From NCBI RefSeq assembly GCF_002479495.1, contig NZ_DLNQ01000007.1, forward strand, positions 1-64,000: a DNA stretch of 64,000 nt, written 5' to 3'. Source of the DNA: Brevundimonas sp. UBA7506 (GTDB lineage: Bacteria > Pseudomonadota > Alphaproteobacteria > Caulobacterales > Caulobacteraceae). Positions within the stretch are counted from its first letter, which is position 1; every line of letters starts with the position of its first letter. Positions 26,256-35,157 of the stretch are shown piece after piece. Below the pieces are notes generated by a model, which saw nothing but the letters and a program-made list of their open reading frames with translations, was not told where the DNA came from and ran no database searches. The translations under genes were made by a program, and so were the position numbers.

Positions 26256-26927
26256 ATGCGTATTCTGGTGGTCGAGGACGACGCTGAAGCGGCGACCGCG
26301 ATGGTGCGCGGCCTGAGCGAGGCCGGGCATGAGGTGACGCACGCCGTGGACGGCGCCTTCGGTCTGCTGGAATCGCAGAAGGGCGGCTACGACGTCTATG
26401 TCGTGGACCGCATGATGCCGCGTCTGGACGGCGTCGGCATGGTCGAGACGGTGCGCAAGGGCGGCGATCAGACGCCGGTCCTGTTCCTGTCGGCGCTCGG
26501 CGAAGTCGAGGATCGGGTGACGGGTCTGAAGGCCGGCGCCGACGATTACCTGGTCAAGCCCTACGCCTTCGCCGAGCTGATCGCGCGGGTCGAGGCCCTG
26601 GCGCGCCGTCGCGAGACGGGCGGGGTGCAGACCGTGCTCAAGGTCGGCGACCTGGAGATGAACCTGATCGGCCGCACCGTCCATCGCGGCACGACCGAGA
26701 TCGATCTGCAGCCGCGCGAGTTCCAGCTTTTGGAGTTCCTGATGCGCCACGCCGGTCAGTCGGTGACGCGCACCATGCTGCTGGAGAAGGTCTGGGAATA
26801 CCACTTCGACCCTCAGACCAACGTCATCGACGTCCACATCAGCCGCCTGCGCTCCAAGATCGACAAGGGCTTCGACAAGGCCATGCTGCAGACCGTGCGC
26901 GGCGCGGGGTATCGGCTGGAGGCGTAG
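26256..26927 (+). CDS. OmpR-family response regulator between degP and glnE
   Basis: A 223-residue regulator. The receiver domain has EDD (7-9), phospho-acceptor Asp51 (VYVVDRMMP), LFLSALG and VKPYAF. The output winged helix carries LQPREFQLLEFLMRHAGQSVTRTMLLEKVWEY and NVIDVHISRLRSKI. DRMMPRLDG is typical of the regulator found between degP and glnE in rhizobia and relatives. The ATG has GGGAGGGG upstream. The cognate kinase gene begins 260 bases later, separated by a large palindromic repeat. Confidence 0.92.
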   Translation: MRILVVEDDAEAATAMVRGLSEAGHEVTHAVDGAFGLLESQKGGYDVYVVDRMMPRLDGVGMVETVRKGGDQTPVLFLSALGEVEDRVTGLKAGADDYLVKPYAFAELIARVEALARRRETGGVQTVLKVGDLEMNLIGRTVHRGTTEIDLQPREFQLLEFLMRHAGQSVTRTMLLEKVWEYHFDPQTNVIDVHISRLRSKIDKGFDKAMLQTVRGAGYRLEA

Positions 26928-26937
26928 GCCAGACTTT

Positions 26938-27182
26938 CTCCCTCCACGGTTGGGGAAGGTAGCTTTTGATCCTCCCCTGCGCAGCGGGGGAGGGGGACCG
27001 CGCGAAGCGTGGTGGAGGGGGCGACTGCGAACGCCCCGCTTGGGATTTGAAGCATGGACGGCGCAAAGAGGGCAAAGGACGCGGTTGTGGCCGCCCCCTC
27101 CACCGCTTTGCGGTCCCCCTCCCCCGTAAACGGGGGAGGATCAGGGGGGCGCGACCACCCTCCCCATGAAGGGGAGGGAGAA
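26938..27182. repeat. Large inverted-repeat element between regulator and kinase genes
   Basis: A distinct family from the other repeats. The left side contains GATCCTCCCC, AGCGGGGGAGGGGGACCGCG and GGTGGAGGGGGCG. The right side contains CGCCCCCTCCACC, GCGGTCCCCCTCCCCC and GGGGGAGGATC in reverse-complement order. Outer sequences TCTCCCTCC and GGGAGGGAGA also match. It spans nearly the whole 260-bp gap between a response regulator and its kinase and ends 6 bases before the kinase ATG, so it also supplies that gene's purine-rich ribosome site. Confidence 0.8.
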
Positions 27183-27187
27183 GGAGC

Positions 27188-28594
27188 ATGAAACTGCCCT
27201 CGCTCTTTCGGCGGACGCCGTTCCGGCTGACGCTGCTGTTTCTGGCGCTGTTCGTGGCCACGGCCAGCGCGGTGCTGGCCTATGTCTACATCGCCTCGGC
27301 GTCGGAGGCGCGGGCGCGGGCCGAGGCCAGCGTCAAGGCCGAGGTCGACGCCCTGACCGCCGTCTATCGCACGCGGGGCAAGGACGCGCTGAACCAGGCC
27401 CTGGTCGAGCGCGCCATTCGCGGCGGTCCCTACCTCTATGTCCTGAAGGACGCGGCCGGAAAGATCGTCACCGCCAACATCACCGACGTGCCCGAGGGCG
27501 TTTCGACCGGCCACTGGGAGACCTTCCGCCTGACCGACACGGATGAGGACGGGCGGGTGCGCAAACGGCAGTCCATCGGCATCGATACGGCCCTGTCGGG
27601 CGGCGAGCACCTGTTCGTCGGCGAGGACGTGGGCGACATCGAGGCCTATCTGGCGCGTCTGACCCAGGCCCTGTGGGGGGCCATGATCATGGTTCTGGTG
27701 CTGGGCGTCGGCGGCGGTCTGGTGATCAGCCGCCGGGTCGAGAAGTCGATGGGCGGGCTGAACCGGGTGGTGGCGGCGGTGCAGGACGGCGATCTGAAGG
27801 TGCGCGCGCCCGTCACCCATTCCGGCGACGAGCTGGACGAACTGGGCCAGGGGCTGAACACCATGCTGGACCGGCTGGAGGCCTCGATGGCCTCGATCCG
27901 CCACGCCGGGGACGCCATCGCCCACGACCTGCGCTCGCCCCTGACCCGGATGCGGGCCAAGCTGGAGGTGGCGCTGATCGACGCCGAGGCGGGCAAGGTG
28001 TCGGGCGTCGACGCCCTGAGCGTCGCCCTGGACGAGGCGGACCTGCTGCTGAAGACCTTCAACACGGTTCTGGCCATCGCCCGGCTGCAGGCGGGCGGGG
28101 CGCCCGATCCCAAGGTGTTCGACGCCGCCGAACTGGCCATCGACATGGCCGAGCTCTATGAGCCCTCCGGCGAGGACAAGGGGCTGGAATTCTCGGCCGA
28201 GATCGAGAAGGGGCTGATGATCGAGGGCAACCAGCCCTTCCTGGCCCAGGCCCTGGCCAACATCATCGACAACGCCATCAAATACACGCCCGAGGGCGGG
28301 GCGGTGAAGTTCCGCGCCCGGCGGCGGTCGTCCGGCGAGATCGAGTTTTCGGTCACCGACACCGGGCCGGGCGTGCCGGACGAGGATCGCGAGCGGGTGC
28401 TGCAGCGCTTCGTGCGGCTGGACAACAGCCGCACCGAGCCGGGCTCGGGTCTGGGTCTGTCGCTGGTGACGGCGGTGGCCGAGGCCCACGGCGGCCGGGT
28501 GCAACTGGATGAAGGGCCGGGGGCCTATGGCGGACAGGGGCCGGGCCTGCGCGTGGCCCTGGTCCTGCCCCCGGCGAGCGAGACGGCGGCCTGA
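27188..28594 (+). CDS. Sensor histidine kinase paired with the regulator at 26256
   Basis: A 468-residue inner-membrane kinase. It has a first helix (about 13-36), a periplasmic region of about 120 residues and a second helix (about 160-181). A HAMP domain, an H-box (DAIAHDLRSPLTRMRAKLE, His246) and an HATPase domain (ANIIDNAIKYTP, VTDTGPGVP, GSGLGLSLV) follow. HDLRSPLTR is the TctE/QseC-type H-box. The ATG has GGAGAAGGAGC upstream, part of the palindromic repeat. The stop overlaps the glnE ATG by one base. Confidence 0.93.
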   Translation: MKLPSLFRRTPFRLTLLFLALFVATASAVLAYVYIASASEARARAEASVKAEVDALTAVYRTRGKDALNQALVERAIRGGPYLYVLKDAAGKIVTANITDVPEGVSTGHWETFRLTDTDEDGRVRKRQSIGIDTALSGGEHLFVGEDVGDIEAYLARLTQALWGAMIMVLVLGVGGGLVISRRVEKSMGGLNRVVAAVQDGDLKVRAPVTHSGDELDELGQGLNTMLDRLEASMASIRHAGDAIAHDLRSPLTRMRAKLEVALIDAEAGKVSGVDALSVALDEADLLLKTFNTVLAIARLQAGGAPDPKVFDAAELAIDMAELYEPSGEDKGLEFSAEIEKGLMIEGNQPFLAQALANIIDNAIKYTPEGGAVKFRARRRSSGEIEFSVTDTGPGVPDEDRERVLQRFVRLDNSRTEPGSGLGLSLVTAVAEAHGGRVQLDEGPGAYGGQGPGLRVALVLPPASETAA

Positions 28595-31506
28595 TGAACG
28601 AGGCCCAGAAAGGCGGAATGCTGGGACCGAGGCTGAAGCCGTGCGGGCCGGTGCGCGACGCCGAGGCGGCGGGGCGCATCCACGAGCGGCTGGTCGAGGC
28701 GGCGGATCAGGGCGTCTGGCGCGCGACGCTGGACGGAGCCTGGGCGGCGCTGGAGCCGGTGTTCGCGGCCTCGCCCTATCTGGCGGGGCTTGCGCGGCGC
28801 TGGCCCGAACGGCTGCGACAAATCCTCGAGACGGCGCCCGAGACGCGGCTGGCCGAGATCCTGGCGGCGACTGGCGCCATCGACGGCCCGGCGGACGAGG
28901 CCAGGGCGCCGCTGCGGCATCTGAAGGCCGAGCTGCATCTGCTGACGGCCCTGTCCGACCTCGGCGGGGTCTGGGATCTGGATGCGGTGACGGGCGCCCT
29001 GTCGCGCTTCGCCGATGCGGCGGCGCAGGCGGCGCTGCGCTGCGTGGCTTATGACCAGAGGCGGCGCGGCAAGCTGATCTCGGCGGCGGATGACCCGCGC
29101 GGGCCTGTGCCCGGCCTCTTCGTCCTGGCCATGGGCAAGGGCGGGGCGTTCGAGCTGAACTATTCCTCGGACATCGACCTGTCGCTCTTCTTCGAGCCCG
29201 AGGTGCTGGAAGGGGCGCTGGCCGACGGCGTGGAGGCGCAGGGCTTCGTCAATCGTCTGGCCCAAGGTCTGACGACCTTTCTGACCGAGCGGACGGCGGA
29301 CGGCTATGTCTTCCGCGTGGACCTGCGGCTGCGGCCCGATCCGTCCTCGACACCGCCGGTGGTCGCGGCGCCCATGGCCTTGGCCTACTATGAATCCGTC
29401 GGTCAGAACTGGGAGCGGGCGGCCTTCATCAAGGCGCGGGTCTGCGCCGGAGATGCAGAGGAGGGAGCGGCCTTCCTGAAGGCTCTGGTTCCCTACATCT
29501 GGCGCCGCAGCCTGGATTATCAGGCCGTGCTGGACATCCAGTCGATCAAGAAACAGATCCACGTCCACAAGACCGGCGAGGGGTTGGAGGCGGCGGGCGC
29601 CAATCTGAAGCTGGGGCGCGGGGGCATCCGCGAGATCGAGTTCTACGTCCAGACCCAGCAGCTGATCCTGGGCGGGCGGGACAAGGGGCTGAGATCCTCG
29701 CGGACGCTGGAGGCGCTGGAGGCCCTGACCGAGCGTGGCCATGTGACGCTCGAGGCGCGCGATGAACTGGCCGCCGCCTATCATGAGCTGCGGGCGCTGG
29801 AGCATCGGGTGCAGATGCTGGCCGACGAGCAGAGCCACGTCCTGCCGGTCGATCCCGAGCGTCGGGCCGATGTGGCGGCCTTGGCGGGCGAGGGCGAACT
29901 CGTCCTGTTCGACGCCGGGGTCGAGAGTCTGCTGATGGGGGTCAATCACCGCTATGGCGAGCTGTTCGAGGGGGGCGAGGAACTGTCGTCACCCTATGGC
30001 AGTCTGGTCTTCACCGGGGTCGAGAATGACCCCGGCACGCTGGAGACCCTGAAGCGGATGGGCTTTTCCGAGCCCGCGACGGTGTCCGACACGATCCGCA
30101 GTTGGCACCACGGCCGTATCCCGGCGACGCGGACGGCGCGGGGGCGCGAGCTGTTCACGCGGCTGGCCCCGCAACTGCTGACCGCCGTGGCCAGGACGGG
30201 GGCGCCCGATGCGGCCTTCCGCCGCTTCGCGGTCTTCTTCTCGGGTCTGAGCGCGGGGGTGCAGGTGCAGGCCCTGTTCCTGAACCAGCCGAAGCTGTTC
30301 GATCTGGTGGTCGGGGTCATGGCCTTCGCCCCCAGACTGGCGCGGGCTCTGGGTCGTCAGCCGCAGGCGCTGGACGGGGTGCTGGACGCGCGCTTCATGA
30401 CGGCTCTGGGCACGGATACCGGCGTGGCCGATCAGGTGGTGCGCGAGGCGCGTGAGGCGGGGGATTTCGAGAGCGCCATGAACGCCGTGCGCCGCCTGCA
30501 CCGCGAGCAGGCCTTCCGCATCGGCATGCACATCATCACGGGGCGGACCACGGCCGAACAGGCGGGGCTGACCAATACCTCCCTGGCCGACGCCTGCATG
30601 CAGGGGCTGGCCCCGGCGGCTCTAACCGAGGCCGAGCGGATGGGCGGGGCCTTGGAGGGCGCGGTCGCCGTGGTGGCGCTCGGCAAGGCCGGATCGCGCG
30701 AGATGACGGCGGGGTCGGACCTGGACCTGATGACTGTTTATGCCGCGCCGCCCGAGGCGGTCTCGGCGGGCAGGGGATGGAGCGCGGACCTCTTCTACGG
30801 GCGGTTCACGCAGAGGTTCATCGCCGCCCTGTCGGCCCACACCGCCGAGGGCGGGCTCTATGAGGTGGACATGCGCCTGCGGCCGACGGGGTCCAAGGGA
30901 CCGGTGTCGGTGCGGCTAGAGGCGTTGGAGGCCTATTACGCCGAGGAGGCCGAGACCTGGGAGTTCATGGCCCTGACGCGCGGGCGGCTGGTCTGGGCCA
31001 GCGACGCGGCGTTCGGCGCGCGGGTCGAGGCGACGCTGGAGGCGGCGCTGCGGCGGCCGCGTCCCGGTGTGGACGTGGCGCGGGACGTGCGGGCCATGCG
31101 TGATCTGATGGACCGCGAACGGCGACCCAAGGGGTTCTGGGATCTGAAGCTGTCGGCGGGGGCGCAGGTCGATGCCGAGTTCGTCGCCCAGTACCGCCAG
31201 CTCTGCGCGGCGGCGGCGGGCGAACCGCTGACGGTCTCGACGCTGGAGGCGCTGAAGGACGATGCGGTTCTGGCCGAGACCTGGCGCACGCACCAGCAAC
31301 TGGGGCAGTTGATGGCCTGCGCCTTCGACGGGCGTGGCGACCCGGACGCCGAGCCGGCGGGCTTCCAGCAGCGGCTGGCGGAAGCGGCGGGGGCGTCCGA
31401 CTTCGAGACTCTGAAGGCGCAGTTGGTTGAGTTGCGGCTGCGGGCGCGAAACGCGTTCGAGGCGGCGCTGCCGAGCGGGCTGGACGGCGGTCGCGACGGA
31501 AACTGA
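28594..31506 (+). CDS. glnE: Bifunctional glutamine synthetase adenylyltransferase/deadenylase
   Basis: Controls glutamine synthetase by adding or removing AMP on a tyrosine in response to PII. The 970-residue product has two nucleotidyltransferase-like domains. The N-terminal adenylyl-removing domain has NYSSDIDLSLFF (about 189-200). The C-terminal adenylylating domain has GSDLDLMTVY (about 708-717), with the paired aspartates conserved in both. Helical linker (GlnD_UR_UTase-like) regions lie between and at the C-terminus. Length is normal. The start overlaps the kinase stop (TGATG), so degP, regulator, kinase and glnE form one directional block. Confidence 0.97.
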   Translation: MNEAQKGGMLGPRLKPCGPVRDAEAAGRIHERLVEAADQGVWRATLDGAWAALEPVFAASPYLAGLARRWPERLRQILETAPETRLAEILAATGAIDGPADEARAPLRHLKAELHLLTALSDLGGVWDLDAVTGALSRFADAAAQAALRCVAYDQRRRGKLISAADDPRGPVPGLFVLAMGKGGAFELNYSSDIDLSLFFEPEVLEGALADGVEAQGFVNRLAQGLTTFLTERTADGYVFRVDLRLRPDPSSTPPVVAAPMALAYYESVGQNWERAAFIKARVCAGDAEEGAAFLKALVPYIWRRSLDYQAVLDIQSIKKQIHVHKTGEGLEAAGANLKLGRGGIREIEFYVQTQQLILGGRDKGLRSSRTLEALEALTERGHVTLEARDELAAAYHELRALEHRVQMLADEQSHVLPVDPERRADVAALAGEGELVLFDAGVESLLMGVNHRYGELFEGGEELSSPYGSLVFTGVENDPGTLETLKRMGFSEPATVSDTIRSWHHGRIPATRTARGRELFTRLAPQLLTAVARTGAPDAAFRRFAVFFSGLSAGVQVQALFLNQPKLFDLVVGVMAFAPRLARALGRQPQALDGVLDARFMTALGTDTGVADQVVREAREAGDFESAMNAVRRLHREQAFRIGMHIITGRTTAEQAGLTNTSLADACMQGLAPAALTEAERMGGALEGAVAVVALGKAGSREMTAGSDLDLMTVYAAPPEAVSAGRGWSADLFYGRFTQRFIAALSAHTAEGGLYEVDMRLRPTGSKGPVSVRLEALEAYYAEEAETWEFMALTRGRLVWASDAAFGARVEATLEAALRRPRPGVDVARDVRAMRDLMDRERRPKGFWDLKLSAGAQVDAEFVAQYRQLCAAAAGEPLTVSTLEALKDDAVLAETWRTHQQLGQLMACAFDGRGDPDAEPAGFQQRLAEAAGASDFETLKAQLVELRLRARNAFEAALPSGLDGGRDGN

Positions 31507-31571
31507 TCCGGGCGGCGTTCTATTTCTCGACAGGGAGTTTTTTCGGGCTTCAGCCCGTGGAGACCATCGAG

Positions 31572-32198
31572 ATGAACAAGACCCTTGGTGGCGTGGCCGC
31601 CATCGCCGTCCTGACCGTTTTCAGCGGTGTGGCCGTGGCTCAAACCGCCGCCCCGCAGCGCCCGGCGCGCGCCGCCATGGCCCAGCCGGTGTCGCAGGCC
31701 GACTTCGTCCAGCGCCGCGTGGAGCGCCTGCGCGCCGCCGACGCCAATCATGACGGCACAGTCACGGCCGAGGAGATGCGCGCCGCTGGCCAGGCCAAGC
31801 GCGCCGAACGCCGCGCGGCTCTGTTCGAGCGTCTGGATGCGAACAAGGACGGCTCCATCAGCCGGACCGAGTTCGAGGCGCCGCGCGCGGAAGGTCAGCA
31901 GGCCCAGCGCGCTCATCGCGGACCGCGCGCTGAGCACGCCGGTCGCGGTCATCGCGGCGGCATGCATCGCGGGGCCGAGCGCATGGGGCGGGGCGGTGAA
32001 GGCCGCTTCCCGATCGTGATCGCCGAGGCCGAGCGCAAGGCGACGGAGGCCTTCATGCGTCTGGACGCCGATCGCGATGGGACGCTGACGGTCGAGGAGC
32101 GCCGTGCGGGCATGCAGGCGCGTCGCGCCGACATGCGCCAGAAGCGTATCGAGCGTCGGGCCCCGGCGGCGTCGCCTTCGACGCCCGCTTCGGAGTAG
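31572..32198 (+). CDS. Secreted EF-hand calcium-binding protein
   Basis: A 208-residue product with a signal peptide (MNKTLGGVAAIAVLTVFSGVAVAQ). Three EF-hand loops are at about 57-68 (DANHDGTVTAEE), 89-100 (DANKDGSISRTE) and 165-176 (DADRDGTLTVEE). Between the second and third is a His/Arg/Gly-rich stretch (about 106-142) that could bind other metals. I chose ATG 31572, with GGAG nine bases upstream, over the GTG at 31557. It lies 62 bases before the sigma factor gene and may belong to the same metal- or stress-related cluster. Confidence 0.85.
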   Translation: MNKTLGGVAAIAVLTVFSGVAVAQTAAPQRPARAAMAQPVSQADFVQRRVERLRAADANHDGTVTAEEMRAAGQAKRAERRAALFERLDANKDGSISRTEFEAPRAEGQQAQRAHRGPRAEHAGRGHRGGMHRGAERMGRGGEGRFPIVIAEAERKATEAFMRLDADRDGTLTVEERRAGMQARRADMRQKRIERRAPAASPSTPASE

Positions 32199-32260
32199 GG
32201 TGATGTCGGGGAAGGCGGTGCAGCCGTCGGCCCGTTTCGTGAACGGCGAAAGAGGCTGGA

Positions 32261-32842
32261 TTGGCGAAGACCGCCGACCCCGACGAGGAACTGGTGCGGC
32301 GCGTGGGTCAGGGCGACCCCGCGGCGATCCAGGCCATGGTCGCTCGCAAGCTGCCGCGCATGCTGACGCTGGCGCAGCGGATGCTGGGCGACGCGGCGGA
32401 GGCTGAGGACGTGGCGCAGGAAGCGATGCTGAGAGCCTGGCGACAGGCGCCCCGCTGGACGCCCGGCCAGGCCAAGTTCGACACCTGGCTGCACCGGGTG
32501 GGGCTGAACCTCTGCTACGACCGGCTGCGGCGTCGGCGCGAGATCGCGACGGATACGCCGCCGGATCGCCCCGACGACGGGCCGGCGCCGGATCGGGGCC
32601 TGCTGGCCCTGGAGACGGGGGCGCGGGTCGAGGCGGCCCTGGCGAAACTGCCCGAGCGGCAGCGCGAGGCCATCGTCCTGTGTCACTATCAGGAACTGGG
32701 AAACATCGAGGCGGCGGGGCTGATGAACGTCAGCGTCGAGGCCCTGGAGAGCCTGCTGTCGCGCGGACGGCGGGCGTTGCGGACGGCTCTGGCGGACATG
32801 GCGCCGAACGCGCCGGATGCAGTGAGAGCGGCGAATGGGTAA
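32261..32842 (+). CDS. ECF-type RNA polymerase sigma factor
   Basis: A 193-residue sigma-70 family factor of the extracytoplasmic-function class. Region 2 (about 25-90) holds EDVAQEAMLRAWRQAP and FDTWLHRVGLNLCYDRLRRRR. Region 4 (about 130-180) holds LAKLPERQREAIVLCHYQELGNIEAAGLMNVSVEALESLLSRGRRALR. The start is TTG (32261) with AGAGGCTGGA upstream. The next gene overlaps its 3' end by 8 bases and encodes a probable anti-sigma protein. Confidence 0.93.
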   Translation: MAKTADPDEELVRRVGQGDPAAIQAMVARKLPRMLTLAQRMLGDAAEAEDVAQEAMLRAWRQAPRWTPGQAKFDTWLHRVGLNLCYDRLRRRREIATDTPPDRPDDGPAPDRGLLALETGARVEAALAKLPERQREAIVLCHYQELGNIEAAGLMNVSVEALESLLSRGRRALRTALADMAPNAPDAVRAANG

Positions 32843-33284
32843 GGCGGGGGCTGGAACCATGACGATGACGTACGAGCGTTTTGAAACTCTGGCCGACGCC
32901 TATGGCGGCGACCTGCGGCGCTGGCCCGAGGCCGAGCGCGAGGCGGCGCGCGCCCTGCGGGATGCAGACCCACGTGCGGCGGTCCTGCTGGCCGAGGCCG
33001 ACGGCCTGGACGCCCTGCTGGACGCCGCGCCGCGCCCGGTCGCGTCGCACGTCCTGCGCGAGGCGGTGATCGCCAGCGCGGCGGGGGCGGGCCTGCGGTC
33101 GCGCCGTCGGGGTCCTGGCCCTCTGGCCTGGCTGTCGGGCGCCGGCTGGGCGGCGGCGGCCTGCGCCGGGGTGGTGTTCGGGATCAACCTGACCAGCCAT
33201 CTGACCGCCGACGTCCAGGCGGACGCGGTGCTTTATCAAGCCAGTCTGACCAGTGCGGACGACACGGAGGTTCTGGGCGGATGA
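32835..33284 (+). CDS. Probable membrane anti-sigma factor
   Basis: A 149-residue protein with a cytoplasmic N-terminal helical half (ERFETLADAYGGDLRRWPEAEREAARAL). A single membrane helix is at about 96-118 (LAWLSGAGWAAAACAGVVFGI), followed by a short periplasmic tail. This is the shape of anti-sigma factors that hold an ECF sigma at the membrane. No zinc-binding ZAS motif is visible. The gene overlaps the sigma gene by 8 bases and the sensor gene by 4. Role inferred from position and topology. ATG 32859 is an alternative start. Confidence 0.7.
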   Translation: MGKAGAGTMTMTYERFETLADAYGGDLRRWPEAEREAARALRDADPRAAVLLAEADGLDALLDAAPRPVASHVLREAVIASAAGAGLRSRRRGPGPLAWLSGAGWAAAACAGVVFGINLTSHLTADVQADAVLYQASLTSADDTEVLGG

Positions 33285-33805
33285 CGTCGCGTAGCTTGAA
33301 GATCGCCTTGGCCGTTTCGGTCGCCCTGAACGTTTTCGCCGTCGCCGCTGTGGGCGCGGTCTGGGTGTCGCGCGACAAGATCGAGCACCGCGTGGCCGAG
33401 GCGCACAAGTCGGGGCGCAACGAACCGGTCTGGGATGTCATAGAGCGGATGGACCCGGCCGTGCGCGATCAGGTCAAGGCGCAGCTGCGCGCCGCCGCCA
33501 TGCAGGCGCGGCCGGACTTTGAAGAAGCCCGTGCGGCGCGGCGCGAGGCCATCGCCCTGACGGGCGGCGAGACCTTTGATCCGGTGGCGGTGGCCGCCCT
33601 GCTGGAACGCTCGCGGGCGTCCGAGGCGCGCGGCCGCTCGCGGCTGGAGACGGGAGCGGTCGAGACCCTGAACCAACTCAGCCCGGCGGACCGAAAGGCC
33701 CTGGCTCCCATCCTGTCGCGTCACAAGGCGAAGCGGGAGGCGCGCAAGCCCGAGAAGGCCGATAAGCCGGTCGCGCCCGTGGCGGCGGCTTCGGCGGCGC
33801 GATAA
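33281..33805 (+). CDS. Periplasmic heavy-metal sensor-like protein (Spy/CnrX type)
   Basis: A 174-residue membrane-anchored protein. An N-terminal helix (about 6-28) is followed by a periplasmic helical domain with IERMDPAVRDQVKAQLRAAAM, ARREAIALTGGETFDPVAVAALLERSRASEARGR and LSPADRKALAPIL. These match the Metal_resist/CnrX-Spy fold, in which an LTP-like hook (here LSPADRKAL) closes the domain. A basic Lys/Ala/Pro tail ends it. With the sigma and anti-sigma genes, it resembles the CnrYXH layout, in which X senses metal and Y holds the sigma factor. The signal here is unknown. Confidence 0.75.
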   Translation: MTSRSLKIALAVSVALNVFAVAAVGAVWVSRDKIEHRVAEAHKSGRNEPVWDVIERMDPAVRDQVKAQLRAAAMQARPDFEEARAARREAIALTGGETFDPVAVAALLERSRASEARGRSRLETGAVETLNQLSPADRKALAPILSRHKAKREARKPEKADKPVAPVAAASAAR

Positions 33806-33812
33806 TCTCTCC

Positions 33813-33850
33813 CGTCATCCCGGACGGCTGTCAGGTCGATCCGGGACACA
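33813..33850. repeat. Short fragment of palindromic repeat
   Basis: CCCGTCATCCCGGA and GATCCGGGACA match parts of the GTCATCCC-type element found inside tilS. Only about 38 bases remain. It lies between the convergent sensor gene and serine hydrolase gene and may be a decayed copy. Confidence 0.4.
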
Positions 33851-33872
33851 GGTGTCGGTGCAGGGGCTGTCG

Positions 33873-35033
33873 TCAGTTCTCGACAGCGAGATCGGGGATG
33901 TATTGCGCAGCAATCCTGTCGACGAACTTCTGGGGCGAAGCGCCCATCAGGTTCGTCAGAACGATCACCGTCAGGTCGTCCTCGGGGTAGATGAAGATGG
34001 CCGCCCGGTCGCCGCCAGTGGGCGTGACCGCGGGATGTTCCGCGCGGCGGATGACCGGCCAGCCGAGCCCATAACCATTGATGGTCCGGTTGAAGCCGCG
34101 GTAGCTTCCGTCGGGCAGTTGCTGCGGCGTCCAGAGCTGTTCGAGGCCCTTTTCGCTGACCAGTTTCCGATCCTGCAGCGCGATGACCCATGCGGCCAGA
34201 TCTCGAGCCGTGGTCTGAACGCCTCCGGTGGGATGCAGATAGGCCGGCCACGTCTCATGGCGCGCCATCGGGGTTTCGCTGCGCTCGACGCCGACGGCCC
34301 TCATGCCCTCCATCTTCAGCGTCAGATATGTATAGAGCGAGGCGAGCTCGGACACGGTGTCGGCGGTGTGTCCAAAGCGCGCCTGCTCCATGCCCGCCGT
34401 GTTGAACTGCCCGTCGCGAACGAAATCGACGAAGGGCTTGCCCGAGAGCTTCTCGATGATCTTGCCCACCAGGGCATAGCCGGTCTGATTGTAGGCGTAC
34501 TGCGTACCGGGCGCATATCTCAGGGGCAGTTCCTGCACCTTCGTCCAGGCGGCGTCGGGCGAGGCGCCGTCGATCAGTCGGGTGTTGTCGTCGATGATTT
34601 CGGGCAGGCCGGATGTGTGCGTGAGGACGTGGCGGACCGTGATCGCTTCCCACGACGCCGGAAGCCCTTCGAGATACTGCGTCACCGATGCGTCGAGATC
34701 GAGTTTTCCGGCCTCGACAAGCTGCATCGCCGCGACGCCGGTGAAGGCCTTGCTGATCGAGTTGACGCCGAAGACCGTGCGTTCCGTTACCGGCTTCGCG
34801 GTCTCGAGGTCGGACTGGCCATAGGCGCCGGTGAAGATGATTTCGCCGTTTTTTACGATCGCCAATTGGAGCCCCGGAATACGCCGAGAAGCCATCTCGC
34901 CTTGAACCAGTTGGTCAATCGCGGCGGCCCTGTTGTCCGCTTCCGCGACCGGCGTCGCCTGAGCGTCGGCGCTATCGGCAAGACCGCCCATGATCGCAAT
35001 CAGGCCGATTGCAGCAGAAATTTTGTTCAGCAT
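33873..35033 (-). CDS. Serine hydrolase, class C beta-lactamase/penicillin-binding-protein family
   Basis: A 386-residue secreted serine hydrolase. It has a signal peptide (MLNKISAAIGLIAIMGGLADSADA), the SxxK motif SISK (VNSISKAFTG, about residue 93) and the Tyr-x-Asn motif within YAYNQTGYALVGKI (about 177-190). RHVLTHTSGLPE (about 134-145) is a hallmark of EstB/PBP4*-type beta-lactamase-like esterases. Substrate could be an ester, a peptide or a beta-lactam and cannot be told from sequence. The codon choice is more mixed than in the neighbours. The ATG has a weak ribosome site. Confidence 0.88.
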   Translation of the reverse strand: MLNKISAAIGLIAIMGGLADSADAQATPVAEADNRAAAIDQLVQGEMASRRIPGLQLAIVKNGEIIFTGAYGQSDLETAKPVTERTVFGVNSISKAFTGVAAMQLVEAGKLDLDASVTQYLEGLPASWEAITVRHVLTHTSGLPEIIDDNTRLIDGASPDAAWTKVQELPLRYAPGTQYAYNQTGYALVGKIIEKLSGKPFVDFVRDGQFNTAGMEQARFGHTADTVSELASLYTYLTLKMEGMRAVGVERSETPMARHETWPAYLHPTGGVQTTARDLAAWVIALQDRKLVSEKGLEQLWTPQQLPDGSYRGFNRTINGYGLGWPVIRRAEHPAVTPTGGDRAAIFIYPEDDLTVIVLTNLMGASPQKFVDRIAAQYIPDLAVEN

Positions 35034-35157
35034 TTTTTGGCTATCCAGAGCTTTGGGGTATCGGCGTGTCGACCGAGAGAGGGGCCGGTCATGACGTCGA
35101 TTGAGCCGCTCGCCGCACGCTCGTCCATCGCGGCTCGGTCAATGGCGCGCCTTGATC

